Origin: Argopecten irradians
Taxonomy: Eukaryota; Mollusca; Bivalvia; Pectinida; Pectinidae
Assembly (NCBI RefSeq): GCF_041381155.1
Contig: NC_091138.1
Location: 19,283,255 to 19,347,254 of the forward strand
Reading direction: 5' to 3'
DNA: 64,000 nt
The notes beneath the pieces are model-generated. The model saw only the letters and a list, made by a program, of their open reading frames with translations. It ran no database searches and was not told where the DNA came from. The first letter of the stretch is position 1, and every line of letters starts with the position of its first letter. The translations under genes were made by a program, and so were the position numbers. This document shows positions 1-12,475 of this stretch, one piece after another.

Positions 1-3000
1 AAACTAGATATTTGCATTAGATATCAAAAACAAATTAGTTTCAAAAACAAAATGTTTGATACGCCGAATAAGGAATGAATGTTCATGCTTCGTAGCCAAT
101 TTATGCTTGATACAAAAACACTAAAATTTTATTTTTATGAATTGTTGTTTAAATTATAGAATTTGTTTATGTATATTATACATGATAAACCGGTTCATGA
201 TAATTCAAAGCAATCGCCCGAACTGTTAATAAAGAATGTATATAAGAAATAGATGATCATTTATTAGTAATATATTGCTGCTTTATGTTATTAAACAATA
301 CTGTTTATAAATACCTACAATACACGTATTCTCTTAAATCACGATCTTAGTTGACTTTTTAAGCATATATATTCGCCTTTTAAAAACAGGTGAAATAAAA
401 TAATCAATATGTTGTTAAAATCGCATTTCCCCATGGTTTATTTGGTATCCTTAGAGATAAATGGATTAAAATACCTTATGAAGTATGTCAGGTGACCATT
501 TAATCGTCTGCTTTTTTATTTTTGCGTCTATTACCGTTGCCATGGCCTTGGCATGAACCATTATTATAAGTTCACTTGTCGCGATGTAACATTAAAATAA
601 AAGGCTTATATTGAAAGTTGACGAATAAGATCCATGGCATGTAGATAAAGTAAATGCATACACTGTGGAATTACATAAAATTGCTTGTCTCGAAATTTTG
701 ATTTTCGCACACCAAGACATGCAAGAATAAAAACGTCGATTCCGTTCTTTTCATATTTGCAGATTAGGTAACTCAGTTATAACAAATTTGGACTGAATTT
801 TAAAGAGTCAATATTGACTTGCATGTAAAAGTCGTGTTTCAAGAAAATGTTCTATATATCTAGCAATATATTTGCTAAATAAAAAGAACAAAATTAAGAT
901 TGCCATGAAAGTCCATCACCAAAATACAAATGTCCGGCAAATTGAACTTGCTACATTTTGAAAAGCATTTTTCAAAAGATGCTAGAGAATCAAGAAGAAC
1001 TTTTAATTTGTCATTCATCACAAACAGCTACAACGTTTAACACTTTGAGATTTACATTTGATTGTACAAAGTCAAGTGAGAGCTCTCAATGAATTTTGCA
1101 GTACAGTCAAAAATAATGATATCCATATGTGTAATGTGCTGTGACATGAATACCAACGGTTTATAGCTCATAGTTTTTAGCGGTAAAACTTGATTTTACT
1201 AGCTATTGTGATCGCAATTCCGGAAGTTCGCTTGAACTAGCTTTTTACCCCCCCCCCCCTCCCCCCTCCCACCCGGGCTGGTGTCGTGAAGAATAAACTG
1301 AATAACCACACATTTGTGGTACTTGTTGTAGTAATTTGTACCGAGTTACAATATAAACTAGTTAAGAATCATTATGTAAACTTATTCAGCAGCATCAATA
1401 TCATTTGATTGCGAAGAAAATAAGAAAATATTGTGAACTGCATTTCTTTATAAACTAAATGATATTCGCCTGGAAACGTACAGTTACAAGTGGTGTCGTG
1501 GTAAGTTCTGAGTATAAATTGATTCTCGAATAAAAACTATTTTTTGGGGGAAAAAGTACTGAGCTTTTTAATCTGACGGCCCGGGTTCAACCCTCATTAT
1601 CGGCACATGATTTTTTAAAATTTTATTTTAATTTCATATTTTTATTTGTTGTTATTTCACCATGCTTGAGAAATATTCTTTTTTTTTCTTTATTTTATTT
1701 TCCAAAAGTTTATTCCAAACATACACATGTATAGCATATACACTAAAACCTCACCTTACTACCACGTCAAAATTACGAACATCCCGCTATTACGGGCACT
1801 TATTTTCAGTCCCGATTTGTTTTCTCTATATGTCTTTGTATTGATCGTTTCAGTAATACGATCACCCTGTTATTCCGTATTACGACCAGTTTTCATAGTC
1901 CCAACGACCACTAGATTAACACTAATTGACCCTTTGATAATGACCACGGGCACATATGTGACTTCACACCTCGCTGTGCCTCATATTCCCGCACGCAGCG
2001 ACCCGCAAACAACTGACCGCAGGTACATCAGCCAGTCTTTTGTTTCCGTCGACCTAATTATCAGATTATCTATTTGTACTTGGAGAGTGTTAATAGCCAT
2101 CATTTGTATACTTGTGATTAACGGTACCTGGCAGTTGATGTGATCGAAACCACAAGTAATTTCCGTAGCCTTGGTGGCGAGATCGAACGATTTAGGCAGT
2201 TCTTGTTCAAAGTTTTTTCTTGATAGATGAAGAATCTCTGATCCTACACTTAACATATATGCCTGTTTTGTTTTTAACAAAATAATCAATTTAATTTGAC
2301 AATACTATAGTGCATAATTTTTTTTTTTATATATAAAAACTTGACTTAGGCAACATAAATACTTCCTCTTTGGTTGAAGGTTCTGCACTGAAATGCATTA
2401 TGTGTATATAGAATAACTGGACCTGTACAAAATGTGTGAAAATAAATCAATGTGATCAGTTATAACGGCGAAAAAAACCCTTAATTACATGTATTTGTAT
2501 TAGTTTTTCAGCCTTAGTTAAAGTCCTGTCTTCTTTGGATCGTTTTCTAATTTGCAGATATACTGATAATATAACCATTGACTTATCAATCTTTATTACT
2601 CGAATCAACTCCTATCATCCAGAAGTTTTACCGCTGCAGTACTTTCAGTATTTTGATTTATTATCTTCCCAAGACTTTTCAGCCCAGCAGCACACCCACA
2701 AGTCAGCCAGTGATGTTTTCATGTACATAAATGCAGTGTATAAATTCTGTGTTCTTTCTAATATTTATAAAGCATTATAATGTACTTTTGAATTATTTTC
2801 ATAGCTTAATTTATCAATACCTGTGTGATTCATGAAGAAAAAAACAGTGTGTCAAAAGGACTATGTAGATGGACTTTATTATCCCCTAAATCCGTCAATT
2901 TATCAATGCGATTGATAAGTGATTACATTGTTGTATTTTCAATATTTAAAACATCCCTGATTCATTTGCAGTTTTAACTTCCATGGTAGCCATCCGAAGT

Positions 3001-6000
3001 ATGGATAATGTATGAAAATTATTTGACAATTTTTGGCCACATTTTTGTCTAAGAAAATCAAAGTTCAAAGATGCAATCTATGATTTTTTGGACAGAAACT
3101 TGGCATGGCAACTAAAGCTGGAAACTTAGCACGTAATATTACAATTAAATCAGGAGTGTACTAAATATTTCAAATATACCGATTTAAATTCGAAACAACA
3201 GTTTTGAAAAGTTGACGGATTTAGGGCCAAAAAGGGCCGATACCATACCTTTGTGAAAGTAAAAATTATGGCACATATAATAAAATAACAAAATAATAGC
3301 AGAAAGTATATCTAAATCTTTGATCAAAATTGTTTTAAAAAAGAAAGCGAAAATGTTAAATGTGAAAAGGTTTGAAAAAAAAATAACAGGATTAATTTCC
3401 AATCAAACTCACCAAACATTCCCCTTACTTTGTAACGACGTTTCCAAAGGTATGATATTCCTAGTTCTATTCTAATATGTCTCTCAACTTCTTCGATTTA
3501 CCTCACGATACGATTCTCTCATGTGTGTATATCTTTTTATTGAAATAGGTTAGAGTCTATGATTAAAAATTTAAAAGAAAAAATACAAAAACGAATAAGA
3601 ATACTTTTAAATGAATAAGAATATTCCACACACACGAACTAAGCTTCAACTAGGAAGTTCGACCAGTAGATTAAAATAGCGGGACTCCAGGGAAATCCCC
3701 TATCATAAATATTATCAGTTTACCTTTATACGTGAATACCACATAAGGTACATACATTTGTAGCCTGATTTATTCGACAAATATACAATTTTGTTTTGCT
3801 ATGCACTGGTGTAGAGAGTTATTGTTATGTCATTGTATCGAGAAAAGGTCTCTTTAGCCTGTCGACGCGCATCTGTTTAAGTCTGCCATTAGTTTATGTA
3901 GCTAAATTGACCTTGAGGGAAGAGTATCATTCTTCCATATCCACGGATGAAAGAGTAGTTTGATATCCCACCTGGACGTTTTCATTTTCACAGTAAGCTG
4001 CTACTGGAAATTAGTTCGTGAAATGGCAATCATGGTTACCCAAAATCCAAAATTCCAACTGTTGGCGTTCATTATGAGTAATTCATACAGAAAAGACAGC
4101 CATTTTATAAAAACCGTGACGTCATAATTACACCAGGCGGTTGCAATTGCATTGGTTGCCATTTTAGCTCGAGATAAAATGGATATATTGCATAAAGAGA
4201 TAACCTATTACTAAAATTGTTGGATATAATACGCAACTCCAACAGGGACACATGTAAAGAGTGAACTGACGAGACCCGGATGACTTAAATACATGTTTCA
4301 TGTTATATACATACGGAACACGTTACTGTAGCATATACAACATCTCCAATTTGAAGTAGAGAGTTAATAGACATTTAAATTTAAATGATTTCCGTAAAAC
4401 ATTTGCAAAAATAATTAGACGATTTAGGAGTATTTACTTAAGCGACAATAAAGCACTTCTCACATCAGAAATTGGCCCACAATATAATTGTACTCAATTA
4501 CCATGTTATTTTTTACATGTTGTTATTACAGCAATTATTGAGAATGTACAAAATAGATTTTTCGATAGCATGTTTAAAACAGATTTTGAGTTAAAAATGT
4601 AATTGAAACAAAATAAATACGCAGTTTTTTGTATTCATATATTCTTGGCTCCATCATGATTATTATCTTAAATTGGCCCGTAAAGGAGATACAAGTAGGG
4701 CTATCTTAATCCTTCTGGCTGACCAGCATAAGCCTTGCCGAGTGATATTCTGCCAACATGTTTAACGACGGTTAAGATACCAATGTCCATCCAAAAGTTT
4801 TTTTTTCTCATTTACACAATAAAATAATCATTGCCGACTAATCACATGACTAACGACCATACCTCAAAACTGATAACGTTTTTTATACCAATGAACGTCA
4901 CACTTGTCGCTTGAAATCATTACGTCACGTTATTGTTTTAGTTGGTACTTCCTGTTCAAAACGTAAAACCTGCACAATATAGTTTGATATCTCACGGCTT
5001 CAACAGGTGACACAATAGTCGGACAGGAGTCTTATCTATTCATAGAAATGTCTCGTTATTTTTTTCTATGCACGTTTGGAAAAACAAATATGCAGTGTTA
5101 AATTTGTATGGAAACTTTCGTGGTTCATTATACATACGCCTGTACTGAACATTCTTTATAATAAAAGAGAAGATATAACGTCGCATGATTGTCTCAGTAG
5201 ACGGAAACGTCACAGCCAAGCCGGATTTCTTCCACAGTTTTATACAGAGACGAAATCTTAAGTTTTACTTACATTAGTATATTTCTATTATTAAAATTTA
5301 TGTGATTATATACTCTTATACTTGTGACTATGTGACTCATGTGAGATCCTCTATAAATTACATATCAAATTTTCTACAGCTTTTATACTTTGCATCATCC
5401 TAACATATATAAATAGTACTTTGTACTGCTGTATAATTGGTTGATCACTAACGCCAAAGGTTTTTAGAACTATTGATGAAAGGTAGTGAACTAGTTGAAA
5501 GTAAAAAGGTAATTCGTATTCTTTGTTTGACATGTGGACTTTTACAATTGTAACGCGCTGTTGCTCATGTTAGGCTTTCGATATATATATAGGATCTTAC
5601 ATGACTGTTCATTTTATATGAGATTTAATGAAACGAGTCTAGGAAGCTTTTACTTTTGCGAGCAATAGCGATCTCAAAATCGCCGTCTTCAAAATCCTGA
5701 CACCATGTCACTTTGCATGGCATCATTTTATTGTTTCTGTATTGCTATTGAAATGAATTTCCAGCAAATGAAAATCGCTTTGTGTCATATTACATATGAT
5801 AACTATATATTCTGACTTTACAATTATCATTTCTGAACTTTCATTTTTTTGCTTTGGACATATAAAATGTCGTAAAATTATGTATACTTCACTGTATTGT
5901 TCTACTATGCGTTTATTTCTTGATTGTTGGTGTACAATATTTTGGGTGTTTGAGTTAAAATCCTACAATGAGAAATTATCAGGTACTGATCGTAGATGGA

Positions 6001-7019
6001 TTATTTAATTTCGGGTACTCGGGTTTGCATTCACTTTATGAACTTTAACGTTCCTAATATACATGTACCAGGTTCTTAATAGGATGTGTAAAACTAATAA
6101 GTAACATCACCGACAGATATAGCCTACCTGTACTTCCTGGTTTAGATAACACTGCGGAAGGTTAACAGATTGTAAATAATCATGTATTTACAGCGTATAA
6201 AGTGGTTACACATTCAGGACAAAGTCCAGTAACGTGACATTTTATTTTGTTCCGTTTTTATACAACTGGGATTATTTAAGAGAGAGGCGAATTATGGAAA
6301 CGGCGCAATACCAGAGTACTTCAATAAAAACCTTTGATCCAAGTTCAGTACCTGGTAACTGAACGCTTTCACAGAACGCGCAACTCAGAAGCAGATACAT
6401 GTATCTAGAGATAGAATGTGGGTACGGGTTCGTTCCTAAACCTACATTAAGAAACGACTTTGATAAAAACAAATATATCCATATACAAGGTTTAAAGGGA
6501 CAATTCGGTCTAAGAGAACATTAAAATTTGTATATATATCGGGTAAAATCCAGTTCTAATGGAAATTAGATCAGTCGGTTTTACTGTAATATGCCTGAAA
6601 AGCCCATGGTTGTGACATGTGTGGAGATGTTTAAACTCGCTCGCTATCCGCCATTACACATTGTGGTCGAACTTCTTGTATGCCGAACCCTGTCCCTTCT
6701 CGTATAGTACTGCAGCTTTTGTCTAGAACTGCTCAAATCGCTCTGAGAGTAGTGTGTTTACCTTATTAGGTGAATTGTCTTGCCTAAAAATCATTTTATC
6801 ACCTTTTCAGTGGTTATGTAGTTTATTTGTTTAACATGCGTGACTTTGGCTCAGGTATAGGTACAGCGTCCATGTTGTACCTGCTTAATCGTATTGATCA
6901 ACGATTTGATATTTCAACGATATTAATTAAAATACTAAACAATGACTGGAATTTCAATATTTTATGTTATGTGTTTCTAAATGAAAAATATTTGTCATAT
7001 CTCTGCTAGATCAAAAATT
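1..7019. other. Intergenic stretch, no gene recognised
   Basis: AT-rich sequence with stops in all frames. The longest open stretch (1727-2143, +) has no recognisable motif and an equally open shadow on the other strand, so I do not call it. Visible items are a C-rich run near 1248-1268, a tRNA-like B box near 1580-1600, and fragments near 3930-3955 and 5630-5650 that match foldback-type repeats elsewhere in the window (57.8 kb; 17.76 and 37.2 kb). Coding exons shorter than about 40 codons could be missed here. Confidence 0.6.
1494..1610 (+). repeat. tRNA-like fragment (tRNA-derived SINE or tRNA pseudogene)
   Basis: A B-box-like GGGTTCAACCC lies near 1584-1594. The ends GTGTCG and CGGCAC can pair as part of an acceptor stem. 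The spacing from the 5' half is too long for a plain tRNA and no clean cloverleaf forms, so a tRNA-derived repeat or pseudogene fits better than a functional tRNA. Confidence 0.25.
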
Positions 7020-9761
7020 TCTTTTTTCCAGATCAAATTTGCTACAATATATCTACCGGCTCCATAGATCAAAATGTTTACTTGGCTACAATATCTACCG
7101 CTCCATAGATCAAAATGTTTACTTGGACTATCAATATCTACGGCTCCATAGATCAAAATGTTTACTTGCACAATAGCATAATCAAAATTTATGCTACAAT
7201 CTATACCGGCTCCATAGATCAAAATGTTTTCTTGGCTACAATATCTACCGGCTCCATAGATCAAAATGTTTACTTGGCTACAATATCTACCGGCTCCATA
7301 GATCAAAATGTTTTCTTGGCTACAATATCTACCGGCTCCATAGATCAAAATGTTTACTTGGCTACAATATCTACCGGCTCCATAGATCAAAATGTTTACT
7401 TGGCTACAATATCTACCGGCTCCATAGATCAAAATGTTTACTTGGCTACAATATCTACCGGCTCCATAGATCAAAATGTTTTCTTGGCTACAATATCTAC
7501 CGGCTCCATAGATCAAAATGTTTTCTTGGCTACAATATCTACCGGCTCCATAGATCAAAATGTTTTCTTGGCTACAATATCTACCGGCTCCATAGATCAA
7601 AATGTTTACTTGGCTTTTGGCTACAATATCTACCGGCTCCATAGATCAAAATGTTTCTTGGCTACAATATCTACCGGCTCCATAGATCAAAATGTTTTCT
7701 TGGCTACAATATCTACCGGCTCCATAGATCAAAATGTTTCTTGGCTACAATATCTACCGGCTCCATAGATCAAAAGTTTCTTGGCTACAATATCTACCGG
7801 CTCCATAGATCAAAATGTTTTCTTGGCTACAATATCTACCGGCTCCATAGATCAAAATGTTTTCTTGGCTACAATATCTACCGGCTCCATAGATCAAAAT
7901 GTTTACTTGGCTACAATATCTACCGGCTCCATAGATCAAAATGTTTTCTTGGCTACAATATCTACCGGCTCCATAGATCAAAATGTTTTTTACTTGGCTA
8001 CAATATCTACCGGCTCCATAGATCCTGTTTACTTCTACAAATACCGGCTTCATATTACCGCTCCATAGATCAAAATGTTTACTTGGCTACAATATCTACC
8101 GGCTCCATAGATCAAAATGTTTCTTGGCTACAATATCTACCGGCTCCATAGATCAAAATGTTTTACTTGGCTACAATATCTACCGGCTCCATAGATCAAA
8201 ATGTTTACTTGGCTACAATATCTACCGGCTCCATAGATCAAAATGTTTACTTGGCTACAATATCTACCGGCTCCATAGCAAAGTTTTTCCATGACAATAT
8301 CTACGCTCATAATCAAATTTCTTGGCTACAATATCTACCGGCTCCATAGATCAAAATGTTTTCTTGGTACAATATCTACCGGCTCCATAGATCAAAATGT
8401 TTTCTTGGCTACAATATCTACCGGCTCCATAGATCAAAATGTTTACTTGGCTACAATATCTACCGGCTCCATAGATCAAAATGTTTACTTGGCTACAATA
8501 TCTACCGGCTCCATAGATCAAAATGTTTTCTTGGCTACAATATCTACCGGCTCCATAGATCAAAATGTTTTCTTGGCTACAATATCTACCGGCTCCATAG
8601 ATCAAAATGTTTTCTTGGCTACAATATCTACCGGCTCCATAGATCAAAATGTTTTCTTGGCTACAATATCTACCGGCTCCATAGATCAAAATGTTTACTT
8701 GGGCTACAATATCTACCGGCTCCATAGATCAAAATGTTTACTTGGCTACAATATCTACCGGCTCCATAGATCAAAATGTTTACTTGGCTACAATATCTAC
8801 CGGCTCCATAGATCAAAATGTTTTCTTGGCTACAATATCTACCGGCTCCATAGATCAAAATGTTTTCTTGGCTACAATATCTACCGGCTCCATAGATCAA
8901 AATGTTTTCTTTTTTGGCTACAATATATATCTACCGGCTCCATAGATCAAAATGTTTTCTTGGCTACAATATCTACCGGCTCCATAGATCAAAATGTTTT
9001 CTTGGCTACAATATCTACCGGCTCCATAGATCAAAATGTTTTCTTGGCTAAATATCTACCGGCTCCATAGATCAAAATGTTTTCTTGGCTACAATATCTA
9101 CCGGCTACCGGCTCCATAGATCAAAATGTTTCTTGGCTACAATATCTACCGGCTCCATAGATCAAAATGTTTACTTGGCTACAATATCTACCGGCTCCAT
9201 AGATCAAAATGTTTACTTGGCTACAATATCTACCGGCTCCATAGATCAAAATGTTTTCTTGGCTACAATATCTACCGGCTCCATAGATCAAAATGTTTTC
9301 TTGGCTACAATATCTACCGGCTCCATAGATCAAAATGTTTACTTGGCTACAATATCTACCGGCTCCATAGATCAAAATGTTTACTTGGCTACAATATCTA
9401 CCGGCTCCATAGATCAAAATGTTTACTTGGCTACAATATCTACCGGCTCCATAGATCAAAATGTTTACTTGGCTACAATATCTACCGGCTCCATAGATCA
9501 AAATGTTTTCTTGGCTACAATATCTACCGGCTCCATATCTACCGGCTCCATAGATCAAAATGTTTACTTGGCTACAATATCTACCGGCTCCATAGATCAA
9601 AATGTTTTCTTGGCTACAATATCTACCGGCTCCATAGATCAAAATGTTTACTTGGCTACAATATCTACCGGCTCCATAGATCAAAATGTTTTCTTGGCTA
9701 CAATATCTACCGGCTCCATAGATCAAAATGTTTACTTGGCTACAATATCTACCGGCTCCAT
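7020..9761. repeat. 42-bp minisatellite, about 64 copies
   Basis: Tandem array of a 42-bp unit of the form TTGGCTACAATATCTACCGG followed by CTCCATAGATCAAAATGTTT and TC or AC. Most units are identical except for one position (TTTTCTT versus TTTACTT). A few are shorter or longer, for example 8030-8070, 8280-8325, 8905-8935 and 9105-9115. The unit is a multiple of three and free of stops in several frames, so long shadow reading frames occur on both strands. Irregular units break every frame, so I do not call a protein. Confidence 0.97.
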
Positions 9762-10605
9762 AACCTCCCTTACACAGTCATACAGTGTAAGTGATAGAAC
9801 ATTTTATATGATTATGATATAAGCCAGTTATTTTTACATATCTTTGGTTCCTGTCCTTATATAACAATCGATGGTGACATACATACATCAAAACGATATT
9901 TCCTAGAGTGTGCACTAAATGTCTTTTTAAAATCATGTTAATTTTTAAATGAAAAATATCAGCTTCAGTTTTTCATGTCAAATATTTAATGCGGCCATGG
10001 GTCACATATTTTTCTATAGAAATTGATGTCTTTTTTATGTTTCGACCCTTGCTAACGAAAATGGAGAAAATGGAAACGAGTGTTTCCAATGAAATAAGCA
10101 CATACATCGATATCTCGTTTACCACAAAACTGAAAACAACTTGCACTTTGACAATTAATAGTGCTACATTTTTTAAAGAAAGTTTTAATTTCAAGATGTC
10201 GCATTAATGTTAATGATCATATTTGCGAAACATTTACTTTTCACAAAAAGAAAATGAAGATTGAAAATGAAAATGAAATCCATCAGAGTACTCTCAATTA
10301 TGAGAGGGCGGAAACAAGTAGTAATGTAGTCATATCACTGAAATCCTACTACCATCTATTGATCATGGTGTGTTCGGGCAAAACTGGCCACCAATCATCA
10401 CTACCGAACCTGATCCATTGCAAGAAATGAATAAATATGTCTTGACTGTAAAATACGACATTCCAATGATACACTATGCAGATTTTTCAAGTAACATGTA
10501 CTTTTATTGCAAGATGTTCTTGATATAACATTAAAAATGAAAAGTGTATTCGTAGTCGGTCTAAGCCGAGAAACAACGAAAACAATATTATCAGACCATC
10601 TAATC
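9762..10605. other. Spacer between two minisatellites
   Basis: About 840 bp of AT-rich sequence. Short open stretches exist on both strands but have no recognisable motif, splice context or start context. Nothing is called. Confidence 0.6.
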
Positions 10606-11909
10606 ATGGTAAATCACACAAATTTCACAGTCTGACCTTCATCAAGAACAGAAAGCATCAGTCATGGTAAATCACACAAATTCACAGTCTGACCTAGATC
10701 AAGATCAGGAATCATCAGTCATGGTAAATCACACAAATTCACAGTATGACCTAGATCAAGAACAGAAATCATCAGTCATGGTAAATCACACAAATTCACA
10801 GTCTGACCTAGATCAAGAACAGAAAGCATCAGTCATGGTAAATCACACAAATTCACAGTCTGACCTAGATCAAGAACAGAAATCATCAGTCATGGTATAA
10901 ATCACACAAATTACACAGTCTGACCTAGATCAAGAACAGAAATCATCAGTCATGGTAAATCACACAAATTCACAGTCTGACCTAGATCAAGAACAGAAAG
11001 CATCAGTCATGGTAAATCACACAAATTCACAGTCTGACCTAGATCAAGAACAGAAAGCATCAGTCATGGTAAATCACACAAATTCACAGTGTCTGACCTA
11101 GATCAAGAACAGAAAGCATCAGTCATGGTAAATCACACAAATTCACAGTCTGACCTAGATCAAGAAACAGTAAATCACACAAATCAGTCATGTAAATCAA
11201 CAAATTCACAGTCTGACCTAGATCAAGAACAGAAACATCAGTCATGGTAAATCACACAAATTCACAGTCTGACCTAGATCAAGAACAGAAACATCAATGG
11301 TAAATCACACAAATCACAGTCTGACCTAGATCAAGAACAGAAAGCATCAGTCATGGTAAATCACACAAATTCACAGTCTGACCTAGATCAAGAACAGAAA
11401 TCATCAGTCATGGTAAATCACACAAATTCACAGTCTGACCTAGATCAAGAACAAAACATCAGTCATGTAATCACCAATTCAGTCTGCCTAGATCACAAAT
11501 CACATCAGTTATGGTAAATCACACAAATTCACAGTCTGACCTAGATCAAGAACAGAAATCATCAGTCATGGTAAATCACACAAATTCACAGTCTGACCTA
11601 GATCAAGAACAGAAATCATCAGTCATGGTAAATCACACAAATTCACAGTCTGACCTAGATCAAGAACAGAAATCATCAGTTATGGTAAATCACACAAATT
11701 CACAGTCTGACCTAGATCAAGAACAGAAATCATCAGTCATGGTAAATCACACAAATTCACAGTCTGACCTAGATCAAGAACAGAAATCATCAGGTATGGT
11801 AAATCACACAAATTCACAGTCTGACCTAGATCAAGAACAGAAATCATCAGTTATGGTAAATCACACAAATTCACAGTCTGACCTAGATCAAGAACAGAAA
11901 TCATCAGTC
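10606..11909 (+). repeat. 57-bp minisatellite (19-codon unit), about 23 copies
   Basis: Tandem array of a 57-bp unit that begins ATGGTAAATCACACAAATTC and ends CATCAGTC. In the + frame each unit reads as 19 residues, MVNHTNSQSDLDQEQKSSV, polar and acidic with an N-H-T glycosylation sequon. The frame holds over 10664-10900 and 11511-11951 but is broken by indels between (near 10900, 11090, 11165-11215 and 11455-11510). No flanking exon, signal peptide or splice pair was found. It may be a degenerating coding repeat or purely a non-coding satellite; I favour non-coding. Confidence 0.95.
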
Positions 11910-12382
11910 AAATTCACAATCGGAAGTCATGGTCCACCTTTTTGTAATTAGTCATCGCGATTCATGACCTATGGATATTTTGTATGTTTTGAAGAACTTT
12001 TATGTAGATCTTATATGGGTAGTCATTGCATATTTTGATAAGATGGTTGACAAAGTCTGTTCTCATAAGATAGATTAGAAGAGAGCTAGAACCTTTGTGT
12101 CAGTAGTTGGCCTCATAGTAGTGTACAGGTACAATGTACTTGTGTTCGCACAGACTCTTGGGTAGTCGCGAGAAAATGAAAAATATGGATCTACCATAAC
12201 ACATTGAATTTTATTTTGAATGAATTAGATTGAACCATGTATCTGCTTCAAATTAAATTTTCTTACTATAATTATCATATTTCTAAGACTGACAAGACTT
12301 AGCATATACATCTTCATCACAAATCCCAGATATAAAGTTGATAACATCGCCCTAATTGGGTGTATAGAATTTTCTTAAGAAC

Positions 12383-12475
12383 TGATCACAGTTGTTGTCC
12401 CGGGATTCGAACCAGTGATTAATCTAGAACATATCTTTTGCCGGACGCCGTAACTCACGAATTAATGCCAATATG
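12383..12475 (-). repeat. tRNA-like fragment (probable SINE head)
   Basis: Read on the minus strand, the segment carries a perfect B-box sequence GGTTCGAATCCC (near 12390-12405). Upstream is a weak A-box-like GTGAGTTACGGCG at a spacing close to that of tRNA genes. Acceptor-stem pairing is poor, so a tRNA-derived repeat is more likely than a working tRNA. Confidence 0.3.

Noticed and set aside
1727-2289. 138-codon + frame and 102-codon - frame
   Set aside because: They overlap each other on opposite strands, lack motifs, and have no coding-type composition or splice context.
6995-9822. Many long frames on both strands (up to 259 codons)
   Set aside because: All are translations of the 42-bp satellite in different frames; none has a stable frame through irregular units or any flanking exon.
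7020-11909. CRISPR-like arrays
   Set aside because: Units are contiguous tandem repeats without unique spacers, in a eukaryotic genome.
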